Assembly (NCBI RefSeq): GCF_015679185.1
Contig: NZ_CP064939.1
Location: 992,001 to 1,056,000, forward strand
DNA length: 64,000 nucleotides
Origin: Pedobacter endophyticus
GTDB taxonomy: Bacteria > Bacteroidota > Bacteroidia > Sphingobacteriales > Sphingobacteriaceae
Direction: 5' to 3'
Below are positions 8,437-18,700 of the stretch, piece by piece. The notes under the pieces are model-generated. The model did not search any database. It was not told where the DNA came from and was given only the letters and a program-made list of their open reading frames with translations. Every line of letters begins with the position of its first letter. Position 1 is the first letter of the stretch. A program made the translations under genes and the position numbers.

Positions 8437-9411
8437 ATGCATACAACAGCGCAATTGCAAGAGATTTTAGATACAGCGATACAAAATTTAAGGTTTCCCG
8501 ATCATCCTAAACAGCTATATGATCCGATAAGGTACATCATCAACCTTGGGGGCAAACGCGTGCGCCCGCTACTGGTTCTAATGGCCACTGAGCTTTTTGG
8601 CAAAGATGCACACGATTCTATCCATGCCGCAATGGCGATTGAGGTGTTCCATAACTTTACGCTTGTGCATGATGATATTATGGATAATGCTCCTCTGCGA
8701 AGGGGAAAGGCAACCGTGCATGAAAAATGGAGCACCAACACGGCCATTTTAAGTGGCGATGTGATGATGGTTGAAGCGAATAAAAACCTGGCCAAAGTTA
8801 ATCCGATATTTTTAAAGGATGTTTTAGACACTTTTAATGCGACTGCTCAAGGCGTTTGCGAGGGGCAGCAGCTCGATATGGAATTTGAAAGTCGTGATGA
8901 TGTTAGCATCGACGAATACATCAACATGATCAGGTTAAAAACCGCCGTACTTTTGGGCGGGGCATTAAAATTAGGGGCTATTATTGCTGGCGCTTCTGAA
9001 AAGGATGCGGATCTGATTTATCAGTTTGGCGAAAATATAGGAATTGCTTTTCAACTGCACGACGACATTTTAGATGTTTACGCGGATCCGTTAAAGTTTG
9101 GCAAACAAGTTGGCGGCGATATTATTGCGAATAAAAAAACGTTCTTGTTATTAAAGGCGTTCGAGCTGGCCGAGGGCGAAACGAAACAATCGCTAAACAG
9201 CTGGACGAGTTACAAAGACTTCGATATTAAGGAAAAGGTTGATACGGTTAGATCGGTTTACGATACGCTAGACGTTCAGAATATTGCGAAAGAAAGCATG
9301 AACAGCTACCTCGACCGGGCATTAGAGGTATTTGCACAAATTGAGGTGAGCGAGGAACGTAAGTCTGATTTGCTCAGCTTAACGAATCAGTTAATGGCGA
9401 GAGAATATTAA
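8437..9411 (+). CDS. Polyprenyl diphosphate synthase
   Basis: A 324-residue trans-isoprenyl diphosphate synthase. Seen are GGKRVRPLLVL, the first aspartate-rich motif HDDIMD (Asp79-Asp80 onward) followed by LRRGKATVH, and the second HDDILD near residue 209 with GGDIIANKKT. It condenses isopentenyl diphosphate with allylic diphosphates, giving chains for menaquinone or other lipids. Chain length cannot be read with confidence, so IspB-like octaprenyl synthase or a shorter-chain enzyme are both possible. It follows rnr on the same strand and is followed by a 14-bp inverted repeat. Confidence 0.92.
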   Translation: MHTTAQLQEILDTAIQNLRFPDHPKQLYDPIRYIINLGGKRVRPLLVLMATELFGKDAHDSIHAAMAIEVFHNFTLVHDDIMDNAPLRRGKATVHEKWSTNTAILSGDVMMVEANKNLAKVNPIFLKDVLDTFNATAQGVCEGQQLDMEFESRDDVSIDEYINMIRLKTAVLLGGALKLGAIIAGASEKDADLIYQFGENIGIAFQLHDDILDVYADPLKFGKQVGGDIIANKKTFLLLKAFELAEGETKQSLNSWTSYKDFDIKEKVDTVRSVYDTLDVQNIAKESMNSYLDRALEVFAQIEVSEERKSDLLSLTNQLMAREY

Positions 9412-9430
9412 GACTGGATTTGAAATTTTT

Positions 9431-9474
9431 GTCATCCGATGAATAATTTGGCACAGTCATATTCATCGGATGAC
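9431..9474. terminator. Inverted repeat after prenyl synthase, possible terminator
   Basis: Perfect 14-bp arms GTCATCCGATGAAT (9431-9444) and ATTCATCGGATGAC (9461-9474), with a 16-base loop. It lies 19 bases past the stop codon and is followed by a weak T-rich run (TTCAGTTTTCT). The arm ends resemble the GTCATCC ends of the interspersed repeats, so it may be a repeat used as terminator. Confidence 0.45.
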
Positions 9475-9616
9475 TTCAGTTTTCTAAGCAACTTTCGCGA
9501 CTGCCTGTAACAACAAGCAATCATCACAGTCCTTGATTTTACAAACTCATTGCTGAGGATAACTACCGTTCATAGATAACGCGGTACAATATGTTGCAGC
9601 GGGATAGGCATGGGAT

Positions 9617-11293
9617 TTAATTTGGCGAAAACACACTTAACCGTTGCCCTTGTTTTAACAGATTTAACTTTAGTTGATTATAATCTACCTGTTGAACAGC
9701 TTTTTTCCCATCAATGGCTAAAGATGCTGCCGTCGCCGCCGATTGGCCCAAAATCATAAACACAGGCTCCATCCTAATGGAACCATAGGCAATATGAGAT
9801 GATGAAATACAAACCGGAACCAGCAGGTTTTTGCATTCAAAAGCTTTAGGCACAATTGCATCGTAAGCAATGCTGTATGGCTTTGGGGCTTTTACGCCAA
9901 TATCACCCTCGTTTTGCACGTAGCCTTCGGGGGTAACGTAGCGTTGTACATTGTGCGAATCTAATGAATAAGAGCCCATCCCAATCGGTTTTGGCACTTC
10001 TTTTTGACCCAAAACTTCTTTTTCGGTCATTACAAAATTTCCAATCATTCGCCTTGCTTCGCGAACGTAGATTTGGTAAGGCCAGTTTCCGTTGTCTTTA
10101 AATTCATCTTTGGCCAGGCCCCAGGTATTTAATTTTTCTTGCAAACCTTTAGGAATTCTTGAGTCGTTGGCCATAAAGTAGAGCAACCCTTTCTGATAAT
10201 TTTCGTGATCTTTCACAATTTCGGCTCTCCGTTGGTACGATGCTTCGGGGTAATCGTAATTCATGCCGATAAAATCGGTGCTAAAGGGGCCATGATTATT
10301 GGTATCAGTTTTATGGTTTGGCAGTGGATCGTATTTGTTAAACAACTCTTTCCATCCGCTGTTAAAAACCCTTACTAATAATTCGTAATCGAGCGGGTTA
10401 TAGCGGTCGGGCTTTGGAAAGGCAACCCTGTTTTCGGGCACATTGGTTAAGCACATTCTAAAACAATAGGCTTGTAATTTTTTATCTGCAGTGCCATTGG
10501 CCCCGGGGGTTTCGGTCGAAATACCGGCAAGCAGCCCGCTTGTTTTATCGCCGGGGATTTTATAGGGATCTATTTTTGAGGCGAAGTGATGCCCGTGCTG
10601 AAAAACCAACGCCTGTACACCGTTCCAGGTTTCGCCATAGGTGGCATTTGCCTCGCGGCCTACGTGGTAACTTACGCCTGCGGCGGCCATTAAATCGCCC
10701 TCGTAGGTAGCATCGATAAATACTCTTCCATTAAATTTTTTACCGCTCAGGGTGCTAATAGAAACGATATTACCACTCTTTTTAACAACTCCATGCTTTC
10801 TGTTCAGCAGTTCTTTGCGAAACACCTGTAAATGGTTTTCCTTAACAAAATCTTCCATTATTTTTTCTGCAACATGGGGCTCAAAAATCCACATGGTTCT
10901 ATCCTTTCCATCTATGGCGGGTGTACCCTGCCCCATGTTTCCATATTGTTCTTTTTTTTGCCATTTCCAGCCATTGTTTTCCTGATAATGAAGATAAACG
11001 CGGTGATAAAATTCTCTTGATAATCCACCAATTACTTCCTTATTGCCGGTATCGGTAAAACCGAGGCCAGAAGAGGAAAGCCCGCCCAAATGCTGATCGG
11101 GAGAAACAATAATCACTGTTTTATGCATCCGGGTTGCCTGTACTGCTGCTGTAACCGCAGCAGAGGTTCCGCCATAAATGATAATATCGGCCTTAAACTG
11201 CTTTTTAGCTGTCTGGGCATGGCTTCGGGGAATGATGATCTGAAGCTGAAAAAATATTAGAGCGATAAAAATTGAAACGTTTTTTTTCTTCAT
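9617..11293 (-). CDS. Secreted FAD-dependent oxidoreductase (FAD_oxidored)
   Basis: A 558-residue flavoprotein of the Pfam FAD_oxidored family common in polysaccharide-use loci. An N-terminal signal peptide (MKKKNVSIFIALIFF...SHA) is followed by the nucleotide-binding start ADIIIYGGTSAAVTAAVQA (about residues 34-52), and HLGGLSSSGLG. The later FIDATYEGDLMAAAG motif is characteristic. The C-terminal GQSAATAASLA closes the FAD site. It probably oxidises a sugar or related alcohol in the periplasm; the substrate is unknown. The same strand carries GH105, SusD and SusC upstream, but an 860-base gap with a repeat array separates it from GH105, so co-transcription is doubtful. Confidence 0.85.
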   Translation of the reverse strand: MKKKNVSIFIALIFFQLQIIIPRSHAQTAKKQFKADIIIYGGTSAAVTAAVQATRMHKTVIIVSPDQHLGGLSSSGLGFTDTGNKEVIGGLSREFYHRVYLHYQENNGWKWQKKEQYGNMGQGTPAIDGKDRTMWIFEPHVAEKIMEDFVKENHLQVFRKELLNRKHGVVKKSGNIVSISTLSGKKFNGRVFIDATYEGDLMAAAGVSYHVGREANATYGETWNGVQALVFQHGHHFASKIDPYKIPGDKTSGLLAGISTETPGANGTADKKLQAYCFRMCLTNVPENRVAFPKPDRYNPLDYELLVRVFNSGWKELFNKYDPLPNHKTDTNNHGPFSTDFIGMNYDYPEASYQRRAEIVKDHENYQKGLLYFMANDSRIPKGLQEKLNTWGLAKDEFKDNGNWPYQIYVREARRMIGNFVMTEKEVLGQKEVPKPIGMGSYSLDSHNVQRYVTPEGYVQNEGDIGVKAPKPYSIAYDAIVPKAFECKNLLVPVCISSSHIAYGSIRMEPVFMILGQSAATAASLAIDGKKAVQQVDYNQLKLNLLKQGQRLSVFSPN

Positions 11294-11541
11294 GAAGTTA
11301 AGTTAGGAACTTGAGACTGAATTTTATAAGAAGATGGTTATTTTAATCAATTCTCTTGCGATCGAGATTGATTAGGGTGGTTACAAGTTGATTCAATTTC
11401 GAGACGACCGTGCCGTAAAAAGATAACCCGGGACCAATGGCCCCAGGTATCGGAGCGTGCAGACACCAGCCTTATAAGGATGGCCAATGCTAACCAAATT
11501 AAGCACGCTTTATAAGTTAAAGGTTGACCATATAACAGCCT

Positions 11542-12050
11542 AAAGGCGGACCACATAGGCACATAGGTCATATAATTTGACGGCGTAGCCCTCTATGTTC
11601 TCTATGCCTATATGGTCACTTTATGGCCGCTGAATTCTATAAAGGCGGACCACATAGGCACATAGGGTACAAAGTTTAAAGGCGCAGCCCTATATGTTCT
11701 CTATGCCTATATGGTCACTTTATGGCCGCTCGAATTCTATAAAGGCGGACCATATAGGCACATAGGGCATATAGGTTTGAAAGCGCAAGCCCGCTATGTT
11801 CTCTATGCCTATTTGGTCATTTATATGGCCGCTCGAATTCTATAAAGGCGGACCACATAGGCACATAGGGCATATAGGTTTGAAAGCGCAAGCCTATATG
11901 CTGTCTATTCCTAAATGGTTACTTCCTGGCTCCTAAATCCTCAAATATTGATCACATAGTCACATAGGTCATATAGTTTGAAGGCGCAGTCCTCTATTGT
12001 TCTCTATGCCTATATGGTCACTTTATGGCCGCTAAATTCTTTAAAGTTGA
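11542..12050. repeat. Tandem ~100-bp hairpin repeat array A
   Basis: About five tandem units of 100-103 bp, the clearest starting at 11542, 11641, 11741 and 11844, with a degenerate fifth near 11940. Each begins AAAGGCGGACCACATAGGC and ends with CTATGCCTATATGGTC, TTATGGCCGCTCGAATTC. The GACCACATAGGCA and TGCCTATATGGTC parts pair, so each unit can fold into a hairpin. The spacing and identical arms rule out a CRISPR layout, since there are no unique spacers. The short frames inside it look spurious. The flanks 11294-11541 hold further degenerate CATAGGCACATAG pieces and no gene. Confidence 0.75.
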
Positions 12051-12083
12051 CCCTATACCGCATCCGATAAATTTTTGAGCCTG

Positions 12084-12123
12084 TCTTTGCGTAAAGATTT
12101 CTCCACTTCGGTCGAAATGACGA
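12084..12123. repeat. Truncated AAATCTTTGAA/GAAATGACG repeat
   Basis: The piece AAAGATTTCTCC joined directly to CACTTCGGTCGAAATGACG is a shortened copy of the hairpin repeat seen whole at 24455-24546 and 39353-39450; the middle is missing. Confidence 0.55.
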
Positions 12124-12152
12124 CACCGTTCAGGGAGGAACCAAGACAAATC

Positions 12153-13256
12153 TTATTTTTCTAACAAGGCCACTGTACACCACAGATACGGCGATTGCCC
12201 ATGAGAATCGCCAACATTTCGTGGGCGGTCGTAATAGTATTGTTTATCGTTTTTCTTGTTGGTGCCAACGCAAACCTCAGCAACATCGCCCTTGTCGTTG
12301 ATGTATGGTACCAATGCCAGCCAGGCCTTTCGTGCTACGGGCGCATATTCTGCTTTGTTTAACCAGCCATGTTTTACGCCGCTAATCATGGCATAGGTAA
12401 ACATCGCCGACCCCGAAGTTTCGGCCCAGCACTCTGGTTCATCAATCAATTGATTCCACATGCCAGTTGGCGATTGGTATTGTTTAAGGCTTTTCATCAT
12501 AGTTTCATACCCTTTTAAAATGCGTGGGCGCTCCTCACTATTTTTTGGCAGCAGACGTAAAAGCTCAGTCATGCCAGCCGCCATCCAGCCATTGCCCCGG
12601 CCCCAGTAAAAAGGAACATCGGGTGCATGGTAAAACAGGCCGTTCGGGCGTTGTAATTCATCAAGGTAGAGCACCATTTCTTTGGCGGCACGATCAAGAT
12701 ATTTTCGATCGCCGGTAACCTTATAGGCCTGGGTTTGCACAATGGTAATCATGTACATATCGTCGATCCATAAACGGGTTTGCCACGAAAACCCTTTGCT
12801 AGCCCATTCTTTTTGCGTTGGCGTTGCGTTTTCCGGAACGGCCCACTGGGTATCGGCGTAGGGCATTCCCAACTCGAAATAGCGTTTATCTTTGGTAATT
12901 TGATACAGCTCTAGCGGCAGACTACCGAACATATTCAAATCAACATGATTCATAATGGGCAACAACTGTTTTTCTTCGGAGGTGAGTTTTTCAAATCTCT
13001 TTTCGAGCAACGATAGCAGGGTTTTATCTTTCGTTATCGCGGCATACTTAAGGGCACCTGTCCAGTTAAAGGTTTCGGGATAGCTAATCCATTTTCCGGC
13101 ATGGAGCATGTGCTTTCTATCTACAAAGCGATAAGCAAGGCGTTTGCCGACTTCTTTCGGGCCAAATCCCTCTGGAAAGTCTTTGAGCAGATTTTTTTGG
13201 GCAAACAAGTGGCACGGAAGTACCAGGAGCAATAATGTAAACAGTTTTTTATACAT
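12153..13256 (-). CDS. GH105 unsaturated uronyl hydrolase
   Basis: A 367-residue (alpha/alpha)6-barrel enzyme of glycoside hydrolase family 88/105. Marks are RLWIDDMYMI, the family signature FYWGRGNGWMAAGMTELL, and ETSGSAMFTYAMISGVKHG. Members hydrate and cleave the unsaturated uronic acid left by polysaccharide lyases, for example rhamnogalacturonyl or ulvan fragments. The 30 residues before MYKKLF derive from an upstream repeat, so I start at MYKKLFTLLLLVLPCHLFAQ, which is a clean signal peptide. It lies on the same strand as SusD/SusC. No lyase gene is found in this window. Specificity (pectin versus other uronate glycans) is open. Confidence 0.88.
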   Translation of the reverse strand: MYKKLFTLLLLVLPCHLFAQKNLLKDFPEGFGPKEVGKRLAYRFVDRKHMLHAGKWISYPETFNWTGALKYAAITKDKTLLSLLEKRFEKLTSEEKQLLPIMNHVDLNMFGSLPLELYQITKDKRYFELGMPYADTQWAVPENATPTQKEWASKGFSWQTRLWIDDMYMITIVQTQAYKVTGDRKYLDRAAKEMVLYLDELQRPNGLFYHAPDVPFYWGRGNGWMAAGMTELLRLLPKNSEERPRILKGYETMMKSLKQYQSPTGMWNQLIDEPECWAETSGSAMFTYAMISGVKHGWLNKAEYAPVARKAWLALVPYINDKGDVAEVCVGTNKKNDKQYYYDRPRNVGDSHGQSPYLWCTVALLEK

Positions 13257-13296
13257 ATTGATAATATATTTGGTTTTTAAAGGTGAAAGGTGTGCC

Positions 13297-13358
13297 AAAG
13301 GCATCCCTTTGGGAAAGCTGAAAGGCGAAAGCTTTGCGAAAGGCATCCCTTTGGGAAA
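13297..13358. repeat. Two direct copies of AAAGGCATCCCTTTGGGAAA
   Basis: Identical 20-mers at 13297-13316 and 13339-13358, 42 bp apart, just upstream of the GH105 gene. Each contains the dyad AAAGG...CCTTT. The same ATGCCTTTGG / CCAAAGGGAT element recurs near 48950, 52230 and 56680. Confidence 0.6.
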
Positions 13359-13390
13359 AGACTAAAACTCAAGACTAAGGACTAAAAAGT

Positions 13391-13714
13391 CTAACACAAG
13401 TTTTCTTTTAATAAAATATAATCAGAAACCACATTTAACATGGTTTGATAATAAATGTTCTTATTTGATTTTTCTTCATTGAAACAAACGGTATAGCCTA
13501 CGCTCGGCTCTATTTTAGAGAAAATCATTTTAAAATCCCGCGAATAAAGCCAGGTGTGCCTTGCTGAATCGACAGGCTCGGTATGGCATTCTATGCTGTA
13601 CGTGCGTGGTAATACATCGTTAAAGTTTAAACTATATGCCACCGATAACTCTACAATGCCATAGCCCAGGAGGTCGATAAGCACTTCTACATTTTTAGTT
13701 GCTTGTTTTTTCAT
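13391..13714 (-). CDS. Hypothetical 107-residue protein
   Basis: I do not recognise this protein. It has an ATG start (MKKQATKNVEVLID) and mixed hydrophobic and polar character with alternating beta-like stretches (GIVELSVAYSLNF, FKMIFSKIEPSVGYTVCF). There is no signal peptide or membrane helix. It lies between SusD and GH105 on the same strand, 135 bases before GH105 (reading in the gene direction) and about 320 bases after SusD, with a repeat in that gap. It may be an inserted small gene rather than part of the glycan system. Confidence 0.5.
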   Translation of the reverse strand: MKKQATKNVEVLIDLLGYGIVELSVAYSLNFNDVLPRTYSIECHTEPVDSARHTWLYSRDFKMIFSKIEPSVGYTVCFNEEKSNKNIYYQTMLNVVSDYILLKENLC

Positions 13715-13814
13715 TTTTATATGCGGTTAGCGGTCTATCGTGTGGACACATAATTAAAAGGGTGTTGTATGGCTGGATAAGTCAAAAATGGAAACCAAAC
13801 CTGTAGGCGCCAGC

Positions 13815-13918
13815 TAAGAACGGTCGTCATCCCCAGCTTGACTGGGGATCCTAATACACAAAACGGATCAATTGCATTAGTCCCGTACGTACGGGACCGC
13901 CTGCGCGGGAATGACGAC
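13815..13918 (-). repeat. Mosaic interspersed repeat, copy 2
   Basis: Reverse-orientation copy of the main repeat: GAACGGTCGTCATCCCCAGC at the left, GGATCCTAAT in the middle and GACCGCCTGCGCGGGAATGA at the right. It carries CCCGTACGTACGGG at 13882-13895, as in copy 1 but at the other junction. Confidence 0.7.
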
Positions 13919-14033
13919 CCACAAAAAAGAAATGCGTCCATAAATAGGTTAGCGGTGGCAATAAGGGTAAAATTTTTACACTTTTAAGGTTTGTTTTCAA
14001 CTTATAATTATTTAGTAACCAGAAATAAAAGGT

Positions 14034-15704
14034 TTAATACCCCGGGTTTTGAGCCAGTTTGGTGCCATTGTTCCGTTCAATTTCTGAAGCGGGAATAGGC
14101 CACAAATTGTAAGTCGGCAAAACATCGTTGTAATACGGATTGCATTTCTTCACCCTATCGTAAACCAGTCCCAAACGCATCAATGTTATTCTACGTTTTT
14201 CTTCGGACCCCAGTTCACGCATGCGTTCATCTAAAATATAATCGATGTTTACGTTTGCCGCTAACACAGGCGATGCATTCGATCTGCTGCGCACGGCGTT
14301 AATGTCGGTAGCAGCCTTATCCAGTTGGTTCAAACCCAAATAGGCTTCGGCCCGCAACAAATAGGTTTCTGCCAACCTAAACATGTACTGATCGGCGTAG
14401 GTGCCTCCGGCGCTGGCCTTGAGCAACAACTGCGATTTATCTTGAAACATGCCATCCGGATGATCGCCGGGAGTGGTTATTTTGGATTGAAAAGCGTAAA
14501 AATCTCTACGTGGTACGGTAACGCCCGCAGGCGGATTAATTGTAGAAATGGTTTGACCAAAACGGGGGTGCGCAGGGTTGGTAACCTTAAACTCGCGAAC
14601 AAAATTGAAAGGCGCATTTCGGAGGTCGTTGTTAAAATCACTTTGCCAAATTACATCGCTAAAGTATTTGGTAGATATGGCCCAGCCGATGCCCCTACCC
14701 CCGGTGTAATCGCTAATGGGGTATAAAAACGGTTGCACATTACTTCCCGAGAGCCTGAAAGTGAGAAATTGCGGAGCAAAATGCCTTTCTTGCTGGTACG
14801 AGCCACTAATGCCTGTTGAAACCGCAGCGCCACCCGGAACATCGGTTTCGAACTGAATTACCCAAAGTGCCTCTTTATTGGTGCCATTTTTTCTGTTCTG
14901 GTTGCCTTTTTGAAAGAGATCCCAATACACATTTTTGGTCGCATCTGATGCCTTAACACCAAATCTGGCTGTCATTAAGCCAACATTGGGGTTGCTGATA
15001 ACCGTAGAGGCGGCATCGGCAGCGTTCTGAAACTGCCCTGCGGCAAGATAAACCTCGGATAAGAGGTGATACGCTGCAAGGTTATTGATTTCGCCATCGC
15101 GAACCGCGTTTATGGCAGGTAAATTTTCGGCGGCAAACTTCAAGTCGGTAATCACCTGCTCGATTACTTCGGCTTTTGATGCGCGTGCATAATCTGTTTT
15201 TGCTGAAACCACTTCTGTTGTATTTAACGGAACGCCCCCGTACAGGTAAGCGAGTGTGCGATAGGCCATGCCACGGAAAAATTTAGCCCGGGCTTCCATT
15301 AATGTCTTATCGGCAGCCGATAGTTCAGAACCCGGAATGCGATCGAGAATGGTATTTGATTCTGAAACGATTTTATACAACGAAGTCCAGTGGATTAACG
15401 GGATTTCTGTACTTAGCGGCGAATAGGCGGCAACCATATTGGTGTGCCTATCAACCGACGGTTGGCCATCAAAAACCAAATCGCAGCCAAACACATAATC
15501 AAAAGGCCTTCTTTCGCCACTGTTGTAAAATTCTCTTCGTACGCGGTCGTAAAGATTAGTTACAGCAGCATCAAAATCCTGAGCACTGATGTAAGCGTTG
15601 GTTGTACTTAAAAAATCGAGCGGTTTTTCATCTAAAAAATCTTGTTTGCAAGAGAAAAACAGAACGGTAATTGCAATTATAATGGTAGCGGTTATCTTTT
15701 TCAT
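14034..15704 (-). CDS. SusD/RagB outer-membrane lipoprotein 1
   Basis: A glycan-binding surface lipoprotein of about 556 residues. The signal peptide MKKITATIIIAITVLFFSC ends at a lipobox cysteine (FFSC), followed by KQDFLDEKPLDF, typical of the family. TPR-like helices such as AEVIEQVITDLKFAAENLP and the C-terminal AETYLLRAEAYLGLNQLDKA and ILDERMRELGSEE match RagB/SusD. It caps the SusC barrel and captures oligosaccharides. I use the start eight codons inside the longest frame, because the longer N-terminus would overlap the SusC stop and precede the signal peptide. It starts 11 bases after SusC ends, so both are one operon. Confidence 0.95.
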   Translation of the reverse strand: MKKITATIIIAITVLFFSCKQDFLDEKPLDFLSTTNAYISAQDFDAAVTNLYDRVRREFYNSGERRPFDYVFGCDLVFDGQPSVDRHTNMVAAYSPLSTEIPLIHWTSLYKIVSESNTILDRIPGSELSAADKTLMEARAKFFRGMAYRTLAYLYGGVPLNTTEVVSAKTDYARASKAEVIEQVITDLKFAAENLPAINAVRDGEINNLAAYHLLSEVYLAAGQFQNAADAASTVISNPNVGLMTARFGVKASDATKNVYWDLFQKGNQNRKNGTNKEALWVIQFETDVPGGAAVSTGISGSYQQERHFAPQFLTFRLSGSNVQPFLYPISDYTGGRGIGWAISTKYFSDVIWQSDFNNDLRNAPFNFVREFKVTNPAHPRFGQTISTINPPAGVTVPRRDFYAFQSKITTPGDHPDGMFQDKSQLLLKASAGGTYADQYMFRLAETYLLRAEAYLGLNQLDKAATDINAVRSRSNASPVLAANVNIDYILDERMRELGSEEKRRITLMRLGLVYDRVKKCNPYYNDVLPTYNLWPIPASEIERNNGTKLAQNPGY

Positions 15705-15714
15705 CGTTTCTAAT

Positions 15715-18700
15715 TTAAAATGTAACATTAAGCCCTACAGAATAGCCTTTAAATACCGGCCTTCCGTTGTTGGTTAAACCTTGATTGGTTTCTGGGTCCC
15801 AGCCATCCCAACTTGTCCAGGTAGCCAGATTTTTGCCACTTACAAACACATTGAGGTTTTGAAGTTTCAGGCGCTCAACAAACTTTCCGCTAAACTTATA
15901 CGAGAGCGATACATCTTGCAGCCTTACAAAACTTCGGTTCTGAAACAGCGGTGGGTTTAATGTTGCGGATACGAAAGAGCGGGGATATTTGCCGTTGGGG
16001 TTGTCTGGCGACCAATAATCTATTCCACTCAGGTAATTGTTTCTGATGGCGTTGTCATCTCTAATTATCCTTGCAGTATTATTAGCCAGATAGGATTTAT
16101 TTCCACCTTGGATAGAATTTAGGAATACGCTCAGCGTAAAATTTTTGTACTGGAAATTGTTGAGCAAACTCAACCTGTAGGCTGGTGCAGACGAACCTAT
16201 AATTGTTCTGTCGTTTGCATCGATTACGCCATCGCCGTTTTGATCCACAATGCGATAGGTTCCTGCTGAGTAGCCCGTTGGGATTTGCTCGCCAACCTGC
16301 CAGATGCCGTTTACCCGATAATCGTAAATTACTGCAGTTGGCTGCCCAACAAAAAGTCCGCTCTGCGGAAGATCATCTTCAACACCATCGCCATTCCGAT
16401 CGCCAAGCAGCTTAACAACCTTGTTTACGTTTCGGGCAAAGTTTAGGGACGATGTCCATTTAAATTCGCCGCTGTTCAGGTTTTTGGAGTTTAAAGACAC
16501 TTCAAAACCCTTATTTCTCAGTTCGCCGATATTGGTTAAAATGTTGCCAAAACCTGTAACTACGGGAATGTTTACCGAATAAAGTAGATCGGTAGTTTTG
16601 GTATCATAATATTCGATAACACCTGATAGCCTGTTTTTTAATACCGTAAATTCTAAGCCCACATTGGCGCCTGTAGTACGCTCCCATTTTAAGTCGGGAT
16701 TAGATAATGAGTTTACCTGCTGCCCGAACTGCGTTGAACCGCCATCGCCAAAAACATAAGCGGCGTTTACATCAACCGTTGCCAATGATGAGTACCTTGT
16801 GGTTTGGTTTCCGGCTACGCCATAACCAACTCTTAATTTCAGGTTATCTACCCAATTTACCTTAAAAAATGGTTCTTTCGAAATATCCCAACCTACTGAT
16901 AGCGATGGAAATATACCGTATTTATTATTTTCTGCGAAGCCCGAAAAGCCATCTCTCCTGATTGTACCTGTAAACAAATATTTGCTTTCGTAGCTGTAGT
17001 TTAGGCGGAACATCTGATAGTTGAGCGCTTCATTCCAGGCATTTGATACGGCAAAGCGATTGGTTCCCTGCTGCAGGTTATTGTAACCGAGCGTTAGCCT
17101 CGAAAAACCCGTTGAGTACGCTCTGGTGTAACTATTCTCACGCTCAATAGAGCCGTACAGCAATGTTCCGGTAAAGTTGTGCTTGCCAAAGGTTTTGTTG
17201 TAGGTTAAAAGGTTATCAAAGGTATAATCGTAATACGTGGTCGTTTCTTTAGAAGCCTGTCCGGTCAGGTTAGCATCATACTCACTCGAAATGTATTTTA
17301 AATCGAGGCGGTAATTGTTGCCAAAGCTAATTCTGTAAGTAAGCCCTTTTATCGGCAATTGCACATTGGCGTATAGATTAGCGAAAAAATAATTATGGCG
17401 GTCATAATCATCGGCCTGATAGCTCAGCAGTGGGTTTGTTAAGTTGGTGTTGTAAGGGTTGATCCTCAGGTTTCCGTTATCATCCCAGGGCAAAATTAAT
17501 GGCGACATGAGGTTAATATTTTCGAAGTTTGGCTCTACCCCATCCTCATTAATAAAGGTTCCGAACGATTGCAAACCAACGGTAAGCCAGTCTGTTGCCT
17601 TCGATTCTATATTGGCCCTAAGCGTTTTTCTTTTCTGTACGTCGTTATTAATAAAGCCCGAGTTTTTGGTGATACTCCCCGAAAGCAGGTAATTGATCTT
17701 TTCTGTTCCACCTGATACACTTAGCTGATTATCTATTATCGAGCCCGTTCGTGTGGCCTCATCGTACCAACTAAAATCGTTTGGCAGCAGGTTTCCCGAT
17801 GCATCTTTCATCGATGGATCTACTTTGCTTACCAAATCAAAGGCGGGGTTGGGCTGGGTAAAATCGGGCGCCAGAAAAGCCTGATCGTAATACAAATATT
17901 TAATATGATCCAAATATTCGTCTCTTGCCATCGGCTTAAGATCTATATTCGGCTTTTGTGTAGCATACTGTGTCGAAAACGAAATCCGGGTTCGGCCGAT
18001 GGTTCCTTTTCTACTTGTGATTAAAATAACCCCGTTTGCAGCCTGAGCCCCATATACGGCGGTTGCACTGGCATCTTTTAACACATCGATTGATGCAATA
18101 TCATCCGGATTGATGGAAGTTAACGAGCTGTTGTACTGCACCCCATCCAAAATGATGAGCACATTTTGATTTCCGCCCAAAGTGTTTTGCCCCCTGATGT
18201 TGATAGATGGGGTTGCACCGGCACGATTAACCTGACCGACGTTTAAGCCGGGAACGGTTCCCTGCAAAAGACTGGCCACATTGGTAGTGGGTGCGTTTCT
18301 AAAATCCTCCAAATTTGCCCTTACTACGGAGCCGGTTACATCGGCCTTCTTTTGAGTTCCATAACCCACAACAACTACTTCATCTAATTTAGCCTGCGAG
18401 GAGCTTAAAACAATATTGATATTTTTAACATCGCCAACTGTGCGTTCCTGTATATCGTAACCCACATACGTAAACGTAAGTACCGCTTGCTGGTTCGGAA
18501 CGCTTATTTTATATACGCCATTTGCATCGGTAACGGTGGTTGTTGTACTGCCTTTAACCTTAACGGAAACGCCGGGAATGGGCGATTTTGTTTCGTCATC
18601 TGTTACCTTACCGGTGATGATGATATCGGCCTGAAAATCCGTAGTTTTAAATGCCAAAAGCTTAGCGCCTGCAGGATTGTTACCGCCTACTCCATCGGCT

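Noticed and set aside
11347..11571. 74-residue minus-strand frame
   Set aside because: It lies in the degenerate start of repeat array A and has no family features.
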